A stretch of 64,000 bases of DNA from Ectothiorhodospira shaposhnikovii (GCF_016584105.1 NZ_NRSM01000020.1:1-64000), one strand, 5' to 3'. Positions 44,049 through 53,000 are shown, counted from the first letter of the stretch. Made by a program: numbers and translations. The notes: generated by a model not told the origin, from the letters alone.

Positions 44049-44647
44049 CTCGGCGGTATGAACGGAAACCGCTCGCTGGTGGCGAAATCGTTGATGATGT
44101 CCCGCATCTCCGTGGCCTGCAGATAGCCGATGTAACGGTACCAGGTCCGCCCATCGGGGCCGATCAGCAGGTGCTGCGGCAGGGTGCGGGTGCTGTGCCC
44201 TTCCGCCAACACCCCTTCGGGGGGAAGACCAAAGCGACCGGCCCAGCGACGGGCATCTCCCACCCCCGCCGGCTGAAACGGCTCATCTGCTCCGGTCAGC
44301 ACGGTGTAAACCTGCAGCGACGGCATGGCGGATCGATGCAGTTCACGAATGGGGCTAGCCTGGCTCTGGCTGGCCCCGCACCAGGCCGCCGCATAGGTCA
44401 CCCAGATCCACCCATTATCCACCCTGTCGCACACATCCACCCGTCGCCCCGTTGCGTCCAGGCGATCGTCGGCCACCGATTGAACGCCGGCACAGCCACC
44501 GGCCCGATCCCAGTCGGTATAGAACTCACCCGTCTGGTCCCTGGGGGAACCACAGGAAAACAGAGGCAAGGCCAGCAGGCAGGCAAACAGCCTGGCATGG
44601 TGGCGCAGGCGATCGAAAGGACGGGCGGGACAGGCTGGATGGTGCAT
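44045..44647 (-). CDS. Thioredoxin-fold lipoprotein lacking the CxxC pair
   Basis: This protein of about 200 residues has a hydrophobic leader and a lipobox-like LFSC near residue 32 (LFACLLALPLFSCGS), suggesting a lipoprotein. The rest resembles TlpA/thioredoxin-like domains: WVTYAAAWCGAS where CxxC is expected, then TLPQHLLIGPDGRTWYRYIGYL with the cis-Pro loop. Only the first Cys of the redox pair remains, so disulfide exchange of the usual kind is unlikely. It is translationally coupled to the downstream membrane-protein gene. The start is uncertain, since several codons precede the leader. Confidence 0.72.
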   Translation of the reverse strand: MHHPACPARPFDRLRHHARLFACLLALPLFSCGSPRDQTGEFYTDWDRAGGCAGVQSVADDRLDATGRRVDVCDRVDNGWIWVTYAAAWCGASQSQASPIRELHRSAMPSLQVYTVLTGADEPFQPAGVGDARRWAGRFGLPPEGVLAEGHSTRTLPQHLLIGPDGRTWYRYIGYLQATEMRDIINDFATSERFPFIPPR

Positions 44648-44727
44648 CTCCCCAGCTCATGGAAGTGGACGGAATCCACATTCCTATAGCACAGATCGGG
44701 GAGATGTCGAAAAGAATGGGGATGGGA

Positions 44728-44763
44728 TTGCGGGGGCAACGGCCTGTCGCCGCGCCCCCGCAA
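44728..44763 (-). terminator. Hairpin terminator downstream of bchH
   Basis: TTGCGGGGGC (44728-44737) pairs perfectly with GCCCCCGCAA (44754-44763), starting seven bases after the bchH stop. The T-rich tract downstream is weak, with TTCTTTTC following after about 10 bases. Confidence 0.7.
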
Positions 44764-44769
44764 CCTTGA

Positions 44770-47700
44770 TCATGCGGCGGGCGGCTGCTCGTAGGTACCT
44801 TCCAGACGGTCCTCCAGCTCCTCACCGGCACGGCGCAATGCCTCCAGGGTCTCCTCGTCGGGCTGCCAGTAGTTGCGCTCCGAAGCCTCCAGCAAACGAT
44901 TGGCCATCTTGGCCGAGGCAGTGGGGTTGAGGGCGGCCAGACGCTCGCGCATCTCCGGATCCAGCATGAAGGTCTCGGACAGCTTCTGGTAGACCCAGGG
45001 CTGCACCTGACCGGTGGTGGCGGACCATCCCATGGTGTTGGTGATATGCACCTCGATCTGGCGCACGCCCTCGTAGCCATGCTTGAGGGCCCCTTCGTAC
45101 CATTTGGGATTGAGCATCCGGGTCCGGGTTTCCAGGGCGACCTGTTCCGACAGGGTGCGGACGGTCCCGTCACCCTTGGTCTGGTCACCGATGTATACCG
45201 GGGTATCCTGGCCGCCCCGGGCCTGACGCACTGCCCGGCTGATACCGCCCAGGGTGTCGAAGTAGTTGTCCACCGTGGTGATTCCCAGCTCCACCGAATC
45301 CAGGTTCTGGTAGGTGAGCTGCACGTCCGCCAGCATGCTCTTGAGCAGGGCATCCTGCTTCACCGGACGGCCGGACAGACCGTAGGCAAAGCCCTTGCGC
45401 TGGGTGTAGGTATCGGCCAGTTCGTCCTCGTCGTTCCAGCGGCCGTTCTCCACCAGGTTGTTGACGTTGGAGCCGTAGGCACCGTCGGCATTGCCGTAGA
45501 CCCGCAAGGCGGCGGTTTCCAGATCGCAGCCGTGCTTCTCCTGGTAGGCCAGGGCATGGGCACGAACGAAGTTCCGATCCAGCGGCTCATCGGCGCTGGC
45601 GGCCAGGAAGGTGGCCTCGGCCAGCAGCTTGATCTGCAGCGGCAGCAGGTCGCGGAAGATGCCCGACAGGGTGATCACCACGTCGACCCGGGGACGCCCC
45701 AGTTCCTCCAGGGGAATCAGGGTGGCGCCGGCCAGGCGACCATAATTGTCGAACCGGGGTCTGGCACCCACCAGGGCCAGGGCCTGACCGATCTGGCTGC
45801 CCTCGGTCTTGAGGTTGTCACTGCCCCACAGCACCAGGGCGATGGACTCCGGCAGCGGGTTGCCTTCTTCCACATGGCGGGCCAGCAGGCGTTCCGCCTG
45901 GCGGGCGCCATCCTGAAGGGCATAGGCACTGGGGATCCGGAAGGGATCGAAGCCGTGCAGGTTGCGGCCGGTGGGCAGCACCTCGGGGGTACGCATGACG
46001 TCACCGCCCGGGGCCGGACGCAGGTAGCGTCCATCCAGAGCCTTGATGATGCCTTCCAGCTCCGTTTCCTGGGCCAGCAGATGGTCGGCGTTGGCCAGCT
46101 CCCGCAGACGCTCCAGGGTGGCATCATCCACCTGGGCGCCGGTCTGCTTCAGCGCCTTGTCGGCGGAACCGGTGCGGACCAGGGCCTCGATCAGGTCACG
46201 GTCGGGCCGGCTCTCGTCGGTAGCCTCGGCCATGGACAGGAGCATGTCCACCCGCTCCTCTTCGGACAGGGGCTGCCCCACCACGTGCAGACCGTGGGGG
46301 ATGAGGGTGTACTCCAGTTCCAGGATCTGCTCGTTGAGCTTGAGGATCTGCGTATCCGCATCCCCGGCATCGGAAACATCCCACAGGGGCTCGGCCTTGC
46401 ACAGCTCCAACTCGGCGGCCTGGGACTGGATCAGGGCCGCCAGTTCCTCCCGCTGATGGGCCTGCTCGGGCTCCAGACCGCGCCAGCGCTCAAGGGAACT
46501 CTTCAGGTCCAGCAGGCCGCGATACAGCCCCGCATGGGCCACCGGCGGGGTCAGGTAGCTGATCAGGGTGGCACCGGCGCGGCGCTTGGCGATGGCCCCT
46601 TCCGAGGGGTTGTTGGAAGCGTACAGGTACAGGTTGGGCAGATCGCCGATGAGGCGATCCGGCCAGCAGGTGCCGGACATGCCCACCTGTTTGCCGGGCA
46701 TGAACTCCAGGGCGCCGTGGGTACCGAAATGCAGTACCGCGTGGGCCTTGAAATCCTCCCGCAGGTAGCGATAGAAGGCGGAGAAGGCGTGAGTGGGGGC
46801 AAAGCCGTGCTCGAACAGCAGGCGCATGGGGTCACCTTCGTAGCCGAAGGACGGCTGCACGGCCACCAGCACGTTGCCGAACTGCCGGCCCTGGACCAGG
46901 ATGGAACTGCCGTTACTGAGCAGCTTGCCGGGCGCGGCGCCCCACTGGGATTCGATTTGCTTGAGCCAGCGTTCCCGGCGCACGTGTTCCTCGGCGGGGA
47001 TCAGGGTATGGACGTTGGCATCGGAGCCGTACTGCTCCCGGTTGCCGTTGATCACCGCCTCGCGCAGGGCGTCGGCGTTCTCGGGCAAGTCCACCTGGTA
47101 CCCTTCCGCCTTCATGGCCTTGAGGGTGTTGAAGAGGGATTCGAACACCGCCAGGTAGGCGGCGGTGCCGGTATTGCCCGCATTGGGCGGGAAGTTGAAC
47201 AGGACGATGGCCACCTTGCGCTGGGCGCGCTCGGAGCGGCGCAACTCCACCAGCTTGCGCACCCGGGCCACCAGCATGGCGGTGCGCTCCTTGCAGGTGG
47301 ACATGTCCTGCGGGTTCTCGATCTGGGTGAAGGTGCAGGGGGTGTCGCAACCCTGGCAGACCGCCCCTTCACCGCCGGGACGCCCACCATAGACCATGGG
47401 CACGGTGCTGCCGTCCAGCTCCGGGATGGCCACCATGATGGTGCTTTCCACCGGCAACAGGCCGCGGTCCGAGTTGCCCCACTGGTCCAGGGTCTGGAAT
47501 TCCACCGGATGGGCGGCCACATAGGGCACGTCCAGCCTGGACAGGATCTCCTCGGCGGCGCGGGCATCGTTGTAGGCAGGACCGCCCACCAGGGAAAAAC
47601 CGGTCAGGGACACCACGGCATCCACCGTGGGACGGCCATCCTTCATGAAGAACTTTTCGATGGCGGGACGGGAGTCCAGGCCGGAGGCGAAGGCCGGCAC

Positions 47701-48558
47701 CACCTGCAGGCCTTCCTCCTCCAGGCTGCGGATCACCGGATCATAGTGGCCGGCATTACCCGCCAGGACATAGGAACGCAGCACCAGTACCCCGACCCGA
47801 CCCTTGGCATTCTTGTCGGACCAGCGGACCGGCAGGTCCTGCAGACGATCGGAGATGCGCGGCTTCATGTCCGGGTGATAGATGCCGGTCTCGGGATATT
47901 CCACCGGCATGGAGGACGGCACCTTGCCCTTGAGGGCGGCGCGAGGGCCGGAGGCATAGCGGTCGACGAGGAAGCGAATCATGTTGCTCATGTTCTCTTC
48001 CGAACCGCCCAGCCAGTATTGCAGGGTGAGGAAATAGGCGCGGACATCCTGGGCGGTGCCCGGGATGAAGCGCAGAAGCTGGGGAATGCGCCGCAGCATC
48101 TTCATCTGCTGGGCACCGGCGGTCCCGCCGGATTCCTTGTCCTTGTTGCCCCGCAGACGCTTGAGCAGGGTCATGGGGCCACTGCTGGGCTTGGACATGT
48201 CGAAGCTGCCCATGTGGGTCAACTTGGTGACATCGGCGGCGGACATGGCACAGACCAGGGCATCGCAGTTGTCGCGACGGGCTTCCAGGGCCGGCACGAT
48301 GGGCTTGTACTGGTCTTCCAGGAACAGCATGGTGGCGATGATGATGTCCGCCTTCTCGATGTCCGACCGGCAGGCCTCCAGGGCCTCCTGGTCGCCCTGC
48401 CATTCGGAGGCGGCGTGCAGGCTCAGCGTCAGGCCCGGCAGGTCTTTCTGGAGCTTGATCCGTGCCCGGTCCGTGGCACTGGCCAGATGAGTGTCCATGG
48501 TCACGATGACAACCCGGACGGGAGTATGATCAACTGTGGACTTGGGCTTTGTTGCCAT
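44770..48558 (-). CDS. bchH: Magnesium-protoporphyrin IX chelatase subunit H
   Basis: This is the large porphyrin-binding subunit of Mg-chelatase. With BchI and BchD it inserts Mg2+ into protoporphyrin IX, the first committed step of bacteriochlorophyll synthesis. At 1262 residues it has normal BchH length. The N-terminal DUF3479-like domain (VRVVIVTMDTHLASATDRAR) separates it from CobN. The CobN/BchH core runs about 180-1250, with HFGTHGALEFMPGKQVGMSG and the late block NTMGWSATTGQVQPWVYQKL. ATG at 48558 is chosen because homology starts there; the frame stays open upstream into the promoter. It is not adjacent to other bch genes. A sigma-70-like promoter overlapped by a PpsR-type site lies upstream. 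Confidence 0.96.
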   Translation of the reverse strand: MATKPKSTVDHTPVRVVIVTMDTHLASATDRARIKLQKDLPGLTLSLHAASEWQGDQEALEACRSDIEKADIIIATMLFLEDQYKPIVPALEARRDNCDALVCAMSAADVTKLTHMGSFDMSKPSSGPMTLLKRLRGNKDKESGGTAGAQQMKMLRRIPQLLRFIPGTAQDVRAYFLTLQYWLGGSEENMSNMIRFLVDRYASGPRAALKGKVPSSMPVEYPETGIYHPDMKPRISDRLQDLPVRWSDKNAKGRVGVLVLRSYVLAGNAGHYDPVIRSLEEEGLQVVPAFASGLDSRPAIEKFFMKDGRPTVDAVVSLTGFSLVGGPAYNDARAAEEILSRLDVPYVAAHPVEFQTLDQWGNSDRGLLPVESTIMVAIPELDGSTVPMVYGGRPGGEGAVCQGCDTPCTFTQIENPQDMSTCKERTAMLVARVRKLVELRRSERAQRKVAIVLFNFPPNAGNTGTAAYLAVFESLFNTLKAMKAEGYQVDLPENADALREAVINGNREQYGSDANVHTLIPAEEHVRRERWLKQIESQWGAAPGKLLSNGSSILVQGRQFGNVLVAVQPSFGYEGDPMRLLFEHGFAPTHAFSAFYRYLREDFKAHAVLHFGTHGALEFMPGKQVGMSGTCWPDRLIGDLPNLYLYASNNPSEGAIAKRRAGATLISYLTPPVAHAGLYRGLLDLKSSLERWRGLEPEQAHQREELAALIQSQAAELELCKAEPLWDVSDAGDADTQILKLNEQILELEYTLIPHGLHVVGQPLSEEERVDMLLSMAEATDESRPDRDLIEALVRTGSADKALKQTGAQVDDATLERLRELANADHLLAQETELEGIIKALDGRYLRPAPGGDVMRTPEVLPTGRNLHGFDPFRIPSAYALQDGARQAERLLARHVEEGNPLPESIALVLWGSDNLKTEGSQIGQALALVGARPRFDNYGRLAGATLIPLEELGRPRVDVVITLSGIFRDLLPLQIKLLAEATFLAASADEPLDRNFVRAHALAYQEKHGCDLETAALRVYGNADGAYGSNVNNLVENGRWNDEDELADTYTQRKGFAYGLSGRPVKQDALLKSMLADVQLTYQNLDSVELGITTVDNYFDTLGGISRAVRQARGGQDTPVYIGDQTKGDGTVRTLSEQVALETRTRMLNPKWYEGALKHGYEGVRQIEVHITNTMGWSATTGQVQPWVYQKLSETFMLDPEMRERLAALNPTASAKMANRLLEASERNYWQPDEETLEALRRAGEELEDRLEGTYEQPPAA

Positions 48559-48631
48559 GATGCTCTTGGTGCCTGTTGATAAATTGGGCCGGGTGAGGCG
48601 GCAGGACGGATTCACCCTAGAACTGCGTGTC

Positions 48632-48672
48632 AAATTAGTTCGCCCTGCCCCGGGTGTCAACCAAGCTAGACA
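48632..48672 (-). promoter_or_regulatory. bchH promoter with overlapping PpsR/CrtJ-type site
   Basis: On the bchH strand TTGACA (48660-48655), a 17-bp spacer and TAATTT (48637-48632) make a near-ideal promoter whose start would lie about 67 bases before the ATG. TGTCTAGCTTGGTTGACA (48672-48655) is a perfect TGT-N12-ACA palindrome that overlaps the -35. In purple bacteria PpsR/CrtJ bind this motif and repress bch, crt and puc promoters in oxygen. A further TGTCAA at 48628-48633 may be a half-site. Confidence 0.8.
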
Positions 48673-48780
48673 ACAACCCGGGCTATAGTTGAGTTTTGTC
48701 GTGTTGCCCGTTTATCAGAAGTTGCTGAACTGCCTTTACGCCACTCAACACAATACCCGCAACTTGAATGGAGGGTCATC

Positions 48781-49377
48781 TTGAAAGGAATAACCCGCAC
48801 TTTCCTCACCGGTCTGGCGGCGATACTGCCCCTGCTGGTCACCATCGTCCTGCTGCTGTGGCTGGGCAATACCCTTGAGAACCTGCTGGGCACGGTACTG
48901 CAGTGGGTGCTACCCGACGTGCTCTATTTCCCGGGACTGGGACTCATCACCGGCATCGGGCTTATTTTTGCCCTCGGACTACTGATGCGAGCCTATATCG
49001 TACAAGGTGTTTTCGACTGGGTGGAAGGCTGGATGCAGCGCATTCCGGTGGTGAAAACCATCCATGGCACGGTGCGCGACGTAACCCGCCTGTTCTCCAG
49101 CGACATCCAGAAACGCTTTGGCGAGGCGGTACTGGTCACCCTGCCGGGCATGGATGGCAAACTGGTGGGATTCGTCACCCGCGAGGATTTTACCGGATTG
49201 CCCGACAATCTGGGCGGCGCGGGGGTGATCGCCGTCTACCTGCCCATGAGCTACCAGATCGGCGGCTACACACTGATGCTGCCCCGTGAGCGGGTGGAAC
49301 CGCTGGATCTGTCACTGGAAGACGCCATGCGCTACACCCTCACCGCCGGTGTATCCGCGCACAAGAACGACACCTGA
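48781..49377 (+). CDS. DUF502 family membrane protein
   Basis: This 198-residue protein has two N-terminal membrane helices (about 8-30 and 47-70; GLAAILPLLVTIVLLLWLGN and GLGLITGIGLIFALGLLMRA) and a soluble DUF502 domain. Characteristic blocks are IPVVKTIHGTVRDVTRLF and VIAVYLPMSYQIGGYTLMLP. The start is TTG at 48781, behind GGAGG. Family function is unknown; members are common in bacteria and plant mitochondria or plastids. It is divergent from bchH, so the bchH regulatory region may also influence it. Confidence 0.9.
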   Translation: MKGITRTFLTGLAAILPLLVTIVLLLWLGNTLENLLGTVLQWVLPDVLYFPGLGLITGIGLIFALGLLMRAYIVQGVFDWVEGWMQRIPVVKTIHGTVRDVTRLFSSDIQKRFGEAVLVTLPGMDGKLVGFVTREDFTGLPDNLGGAGVIAVYLPMSYQIGGYTLMLPRERVEPLDLSLEDAMRYTLTAGVSAHKNDT

Positions 49378-49391
49378 CCTCCGGCACCGGA

Positions 49392-49454
49392 GTCGGCCTG
49401 CCGACGAGTAAAGACAAGCCTTCATCATACTGACTCACTCGCCGGCAGGCCGGC
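49392..49454. terminator. Imperfect inverted repeat between DUF502 and sppA genes
   Basis: GTCGGCCTGCCGACGAGT (49392-49409) faces ACTCGCCGGCAGGCCGGC (49437-49454), with two mismatches in 18. A third partial copy, GCCGGCCTGCC, lies at 49489-49499. The place between convergent genes fits a bidirectional terminator; the extra copy suggests a small repeat family. Confidence 0.6.
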
Positions 49455-49542
49455 ATCCATCCGTTGCCGTTGACACAGCATCAAGGACGCCGGCCTGCCT
49501 CCGGACCCTGGCGGCAACCTTATCCCTGCGCGCCGCCGGGGA

Positions 49543-50514
49543 TTATCGCAGGGTGCCCTGGAAACCGTCCTGGAACACCCGGAGAGCGGCCACCCCCAGG
49601 CCCTCCACCAGCCGGGTGAACAGATCCTGGCGCCGGGTGAAGTCCACAATCCGCTCCTCACCGATCACCTCGCGGGCGACATAGCCTGCGCTACCCAGAC
49701 CGTCGATCAGCCCCAGTTCCACGCTTTCCTCACCGGTCCAGATCAGGCCGGTGAACAGACGGGGATCATCCGCGAGCCGCCCCTCCCGGCCGGTCTTCAC
49801 AGCCTCCACGAACTGCTCATGGATACGATCAAGCAAGGCCTGTACATGGGCCTTCTCATCCGCCTGCACGGGCATGAAGGGATCCAGCAGGCCCTTGTTG
49901 CCGCCCGCCGTCATCAGGCGGCGCTCGATACCGAGACGGTCGATGGCATCCACAAAGCCGAAGCTGTCCATGCGCACACCGATGGAACCGATGATGCTGG
50001 CCCTGTCGGCATAGATGCGGTCTGCGGAAACGGCCACATAGTAACCACCGGAAGCCCCCACATCGGAGATCACCGCATAGAGGGGGATGTCGGGATGCTG
50101 CTCGCGCAGGTGCCGGATGGCGTCATTGATATATCCCGCCTGCACCGGACTGCCGCCCGGACTGTTGATGCGCAGGATCACCGCTGCGGTATTGCGGTTC
50201 TCGAAGGCGGCCCGCAATCCCCTCACCACCAGGTCGGCACTGGCGGCACTCCCCTCGGCGATGATGCCCTGAACATCCACCAGAGCGGTGTGCTGGGCCT
50301 TGCGATCCGCATCCCGTCCGGGCACGGAGTCCATCACCGCAAACAGGATGAAGAAGAGGTAGGAAAAGCCCAGCAACTTGAAGAAGATGCCCCAGCGGCG
50401 GGCGGCGCGGCGTTCCTTGACGCCTGCCAGGGCAATTTCGCGCAGGGCCTCACGCTCCCAGTTCTCCGGGGCGGAACGGCGCTGGCCGTCATCGGGATCA
50501 ATTGAAGCATTCAT
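49543..50514 (-). CDS. sppA: Signal peptide peptidase SppA, short type
   Basis: This serine/lysine protease in the inner membrane, of about 323 residues, degrades leftover signal peptides. One membrane helix lies at about residues 40-62 (WGIFFKLLGFSYLFFILFAVM), with the catalytic domain outside. The nucleophile is in SDVGASGGYYVAVSADRIYA, and the general-base lysine is probable in TAGGNKGLLDPF. The family block LRINSPGGSPVQAG is intact. The length fits the single-domain SppA rather than the 67-kDa enteric form. ATG at 50514 is used; an in-frame codon at 50538 would add eight residues. Confidence 0.93.
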   Translation of the reverse strand: MNASIDPDDGQRRSAPENWEREALREIALAGVKERRAARRWGIFFKLLGFSYLFFILFAVMDSVPGRDADRKAQHTALVDVQGIIAEGSAASADLVVRGLRAAFENRNTAAVILRINSPGGSPVQAGYINDAIRHLREQHPDIPLYAVISDVGASGGYYVAVSADRIYADRASIIGSIGVRMDSFGFVDAIDRLGIERRLMTAGGNKGLLDPFMPVQADEKAHVQALLDRIHEQFVEAVKTGREGRLADDPRLFTGLIWTGEESVELGLIDGLGSAGYVAREVIGEERIVDFTRRQDLFTRLVEGLGVAALRVFQDGFQGTLR

Positions 50515-50580
50515 CTGTTGAAGTGTCCTTGATTGCACATGATGTTTTCGACCACAGACCCGAAAGATGTTCCAGGCAGG

Positions 50581-50700
50581 TCATTACCCAAAGCCTCCCG
50601 CCACCATCTCGTGTCTCCCGTCATTACCCAGGCACCCCATCATCGCCCCCAGACCCCGTCAGTCATCACCCCAGACGGCCCATCATTGCCCCAAGATCCC
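50581..50700. repeat. Degenerate tandem TCATYRCCCC repeats next to a REP-like element
   Basis: TCATTACCCA, TCATTACCCA, TCATCGCCCC, TCATCACCCC and TCATTGCCCC begin at 50581, 50621, 50640, 50663 and 50683, then TCATTCCCGC of the REP-like element at 50702. The last four steps are 19-23 bases apart. It looks like a decayed minisatellite built from the REP end. Confidence 0.6.
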
Positions 50701-50772
50701 GTCATTCCCGCGAAAGCGGGAATCCATGTGCGGACTCCAAATCCTGGGCTCCCGCCTTCGAGGAAGTAACGG
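50701..50772. repeat. REP-like composite repeat, copy 5
   Basis: GTCATTCCCGCGAAAGCGGG at 50701-50720 faces CCCGCCTTCGAGGAAGTAAC at 50751-50770. The left module is perfect and the right one degenerate. It lies in the 394-bp spacer between sppA and the HAD gene; the rest (50773-50908) shows nothing recognisable. Confidence 0.85.
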
Positions 50773-50908
50773 ATAAGGTGACAACTCAACTTGACCTGGA
50801 GCGACCAGCGAACCTGGCCTGAAGTCGCAAAAAAACCTGGCCGCCCGTGAAAAAGGCGCCTTTAGGAAGCGACCACATGAGGCTCCCCCCACCAAGGACC
50901 GGACACAC

Positions 50909-51589
50909 CTACGAGGACCGGCCATGCTCCCGGCGCCCCAGCCAGTCGGGCAATTGTGCCACTCCCTCCAGCAGGCTTCGGGGGGCATGGGATTGCAGTT
51001 CCCGGGCGGAATGAACACCGGAGGTCACCCCCAGGGCGTCGGTACCGGCATTGCGGGCCATCAGCAGGTCATGGGTACTGTCACCGATCATCAACGTCTG
51101 CGCCGGCATGACGCCCAGCTCGTCCATGATTTCCAGCAACATCTGGGGGTGGGGTTTGGAGAGTGTCTCATCCGCGCAGCGCGTCGTGAGAAAGTGAGAC
51201 CCCAGACCCGTTTCGTCCAGCACCCGGTCCAGCCCCACCCGGGATTTACCGGTGGCCACGGCACACCAGTATCCCTGGCCACGCAGCTCATGAAGCAGTT
51301 CCGGCACGCCGGCAAACAAGGGCATGGGGGTGTCGTCGGTGAACAGGAACCGTTCCCGATAGGCCTGCGTGAAGGCCTGAAACAAATCTTCATCCGCATC
51401 CGGATAGAGTTGCAGGATGGCTTCCCGCATGCCCAGCCCGATCACATGGCGCAGCCGATGCTCCGGCAACGGGGCAATACCCAGGGCCTCGATGGTGGAC
51501 TGCATACAGGTCACGATGCGGGCCACCGAGTCCATCAAGGTGCCGTCCCAGTCGAAGACCAGCAGTTGATAGGGGTTGTCAGATATCAC
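50909..51589 (-). CDS. HAD-IA family phosphatase (Gph-like)
   Basis: This haloacid-dehalogenase phosphatase of about 226 residues starts at GTG 51589. Motif I is VFDWDGTLMDS with the nucleophile Asp, motif II TGKSRVG (Thr), motif III the Lys in LSKPHPQM, and motif IV MIGDSTHDLLMARNAG with the acidic pair. A helical cap sits between I and II. It resembles phosphoglycolate phosphatase-like proteins often encoded beside rluC in gammaproteobacteria. The substrate is not determinable. It follows rluC by about 10 bp and is probably cotranscribed. An upstream reading to 51712 overlaps rluC and is rejected. Confidence 0.9.
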   Translation of the reverse strand: MISDNPYQLLVFDWDGTLMDSVARIVTCMQSTIEALGIAPLPEHRLRHVIGLGMREAILQLYPDADEDLFQAFTQAYRERFLFTDDTPMPLFAGVPELLHELRGQGYWCAVATGKSRVGLDRVLDETGLGSHFLTTRCADETLSKPHPQMLLEIMDELGVMPAQTLMIGDSTHDLLMARNAGTDALGVTSGVHSARELQSHAPRSLLEGVAQLPDWLGRREHGRSS

Positions 51590-51599
51590 AGGGAAAACC

Positions 51600-52568
51600 T
51601 CAATCCAGTGGTGCAAGCCGCTCCAGCACCTGCTCCAACTCCGGTTCCAGCGGGGCCTCGACGGCATAGGCACGGCCACTGCCCGGCAACGTGAAATGCA
51701 GGGCGCGGGCATGCAGGAACTGGCGCCTGAGCCCCAGCTTCTTCAACCGTCGGTTGAATTCGAAGTTACCGTAATGCCGATCACCGGCCACCGGATGTCC
51801 CTCATGGGCCGCATGCACACGGATCTGATGGGTTCGCCCCGTGCCGATTCGGACATCCATCAGGGTGGCCTGCTCAAAACGCCGCACCGGGGTGAACAGA
51901 CTGTCTGCATCACGGCCCTCTTCATCATCCACCTGCACCAGCCGGATACCGCCACGACGGACATTCCGGGCAAGACCTGCATTCACCCGGCGTTCACCAC
52001 CCGGCCACTGTCCCGCCAGCAGGGCCAGATAGGCCTTATCGATCCCGCCGCCGCGCAGCAGTTCATGAAAGGCCAGAAGCGCCTGACGGTTACGGGCCAG
52101 CACCAGACAGCCACTGGTCTCCCGATCAAGGCGATGAGCCAGTTCCAGGAAGGGCTCTCCCCGGCCCATCTTGCGCAGGGCTTCGATAACCCCCACGGTC
52201 ACGCCGCTGCCGCCATGCACCGGCAGACCGGCCGGCTTGTTGATCACCAGCAGATCATCGTCTTCCAGCAGCACCGAACGATTCAGCAGATCCATCAGCC
52301 CCTGGGGCAGAGGCCGGTCATCCTGACGGGGCTCACTGCGGCTGACCGGCGGAATCCGTACCCTGTCGCCGGTCACGACCCGATAATCGGGCTTGGCACG
52401 ACCCTTGTTGACACGTACCTCTCCCTTGCGCAGCAGCCGGTAGACCCGTGTGCGGGGCACGCCCTTCAGATGGCGCAGAAGGAAATTGTCCAGGCGCTGC
52501 CCGGCATCGGCCGCACTGACCTGGGCGTGAACAACCGTCGAAAGGCTGGATTCGGGGGTTTTTGGCAT
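51600..52568 (-). CDS. rluC: 23S rRNA pseudouridine synthase RluC
   Basis: The 322-residue RluA-family synthase converts U955, U2504 and U2580 (E. coli numbering) of 23S rRNA to pseudouridine in the E. coli enzyme. An N-terminal S4 domain (about 20-75; QRLDNFLLRHLKGVPRTRVY) is followed by the catalytic domain with LELAHRLDRETSGCLVLARN, whose Asp is catalytic, and RTHQIRVHAAHEGHPVAGD. It is divergent from rne, the usual gammaproteobacterial arrangement, and upstream of a Gph-like phosphatase gene. Confidence 0.95.
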   Translation of the reverse strand: MPKTPESSLSTVVHAQVSAADAGQRLDNFLLRHLKGVPRTRVYRLLRKGEVRVNKGRAKPDYRVVTGDRVRIPPVSRSEPRQDDRPLPQGLMDLLNRSVLLEDDDLLVINKPAGLPVHGGSGVTVGVIEALRKMGRGEPFLELAHRLDRETSGCLVLARNRQALLAFHELLRGGGIDKAYLALLAGQWPGGERRVNAGLARNVRRGGIRLVQVDDEEGRDADSLFTPVRRFEQATLMDVRIGTGRTHQIRVHAAHEGHPVAGDRHYGNFEFNRRLKKLGLRRQFLHARALHFTLPGSGRAYAVEAPLEPELEQVLERLAPLD

Positions 52569-52597
52569 TGTCGAATAATAACAGGTCGCTCAAAGGT

Positions 52598-52626
52598 TTG
52601 ATGGAATTTTACCGGGTTGCTATCAT
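52598..52626 (+). promoter_or_regulatory. Candidate rne promoter with long leader
   Basis: TTGATG (52598-52603), a 17-bp spacer and TATCAT (52621-52626) form a plausible sigma-70 promoter facing rne. The resulting leader would be about 368 nt, close to the 361-nt E. coli rne leader through which RNase E controls its own mRNA. The 433-bp spacer holds no gene. Confidence 0.55.
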
Positions 52627-53000
52627 GGCGCGTCGCGCTGGGTTGACTCGGCAGATATCGGAGCGGCCCGCAGCCTCGTGGTTGCCGCAAACCCTCCCGA
52701 ATCGCCCACCTCCCGCGACCGACAGAACACCAAACGGAGAATGCCTGCCCCTGGAGGCATGTGTCGTTCCCCGTCATGGATATTCACGCTCTAGAAAAAA
52801 GATCCTTTTGAATATTCTGAGCGGTTTTTTGGACAACCTTGCCCCCACGCCCCCGTCGTACCTTGTACCTGCGGGCGTCGAGCTCACATGGCTGTTCGCA
52901 TGCGCCCTGATGATCGGCGGCGTGCGCCCCCTCCATGCTGTACCGCCGACGCCGCCTGAACGCAGGGGCGTGGCAGGGCCTTGCACCCGAGATACATTTC

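Noticed and set aside
44770-48558. CobN cobaltochelatase as an alternative to BchH
   Set aside because: The N-terminal DUF3479-like region and the PpsR-type promoter favour BchH.
45046-48579. 1177-codon plus-strand frame
   Set aside because: Antisense shadow of bchH; His/Gly/Gln/Val-rich with no domain.
48628-48645. Second full PpsR site
   Set aside because: TGT-N12 is followed by CCC rather than ACA, so at most a half-site.
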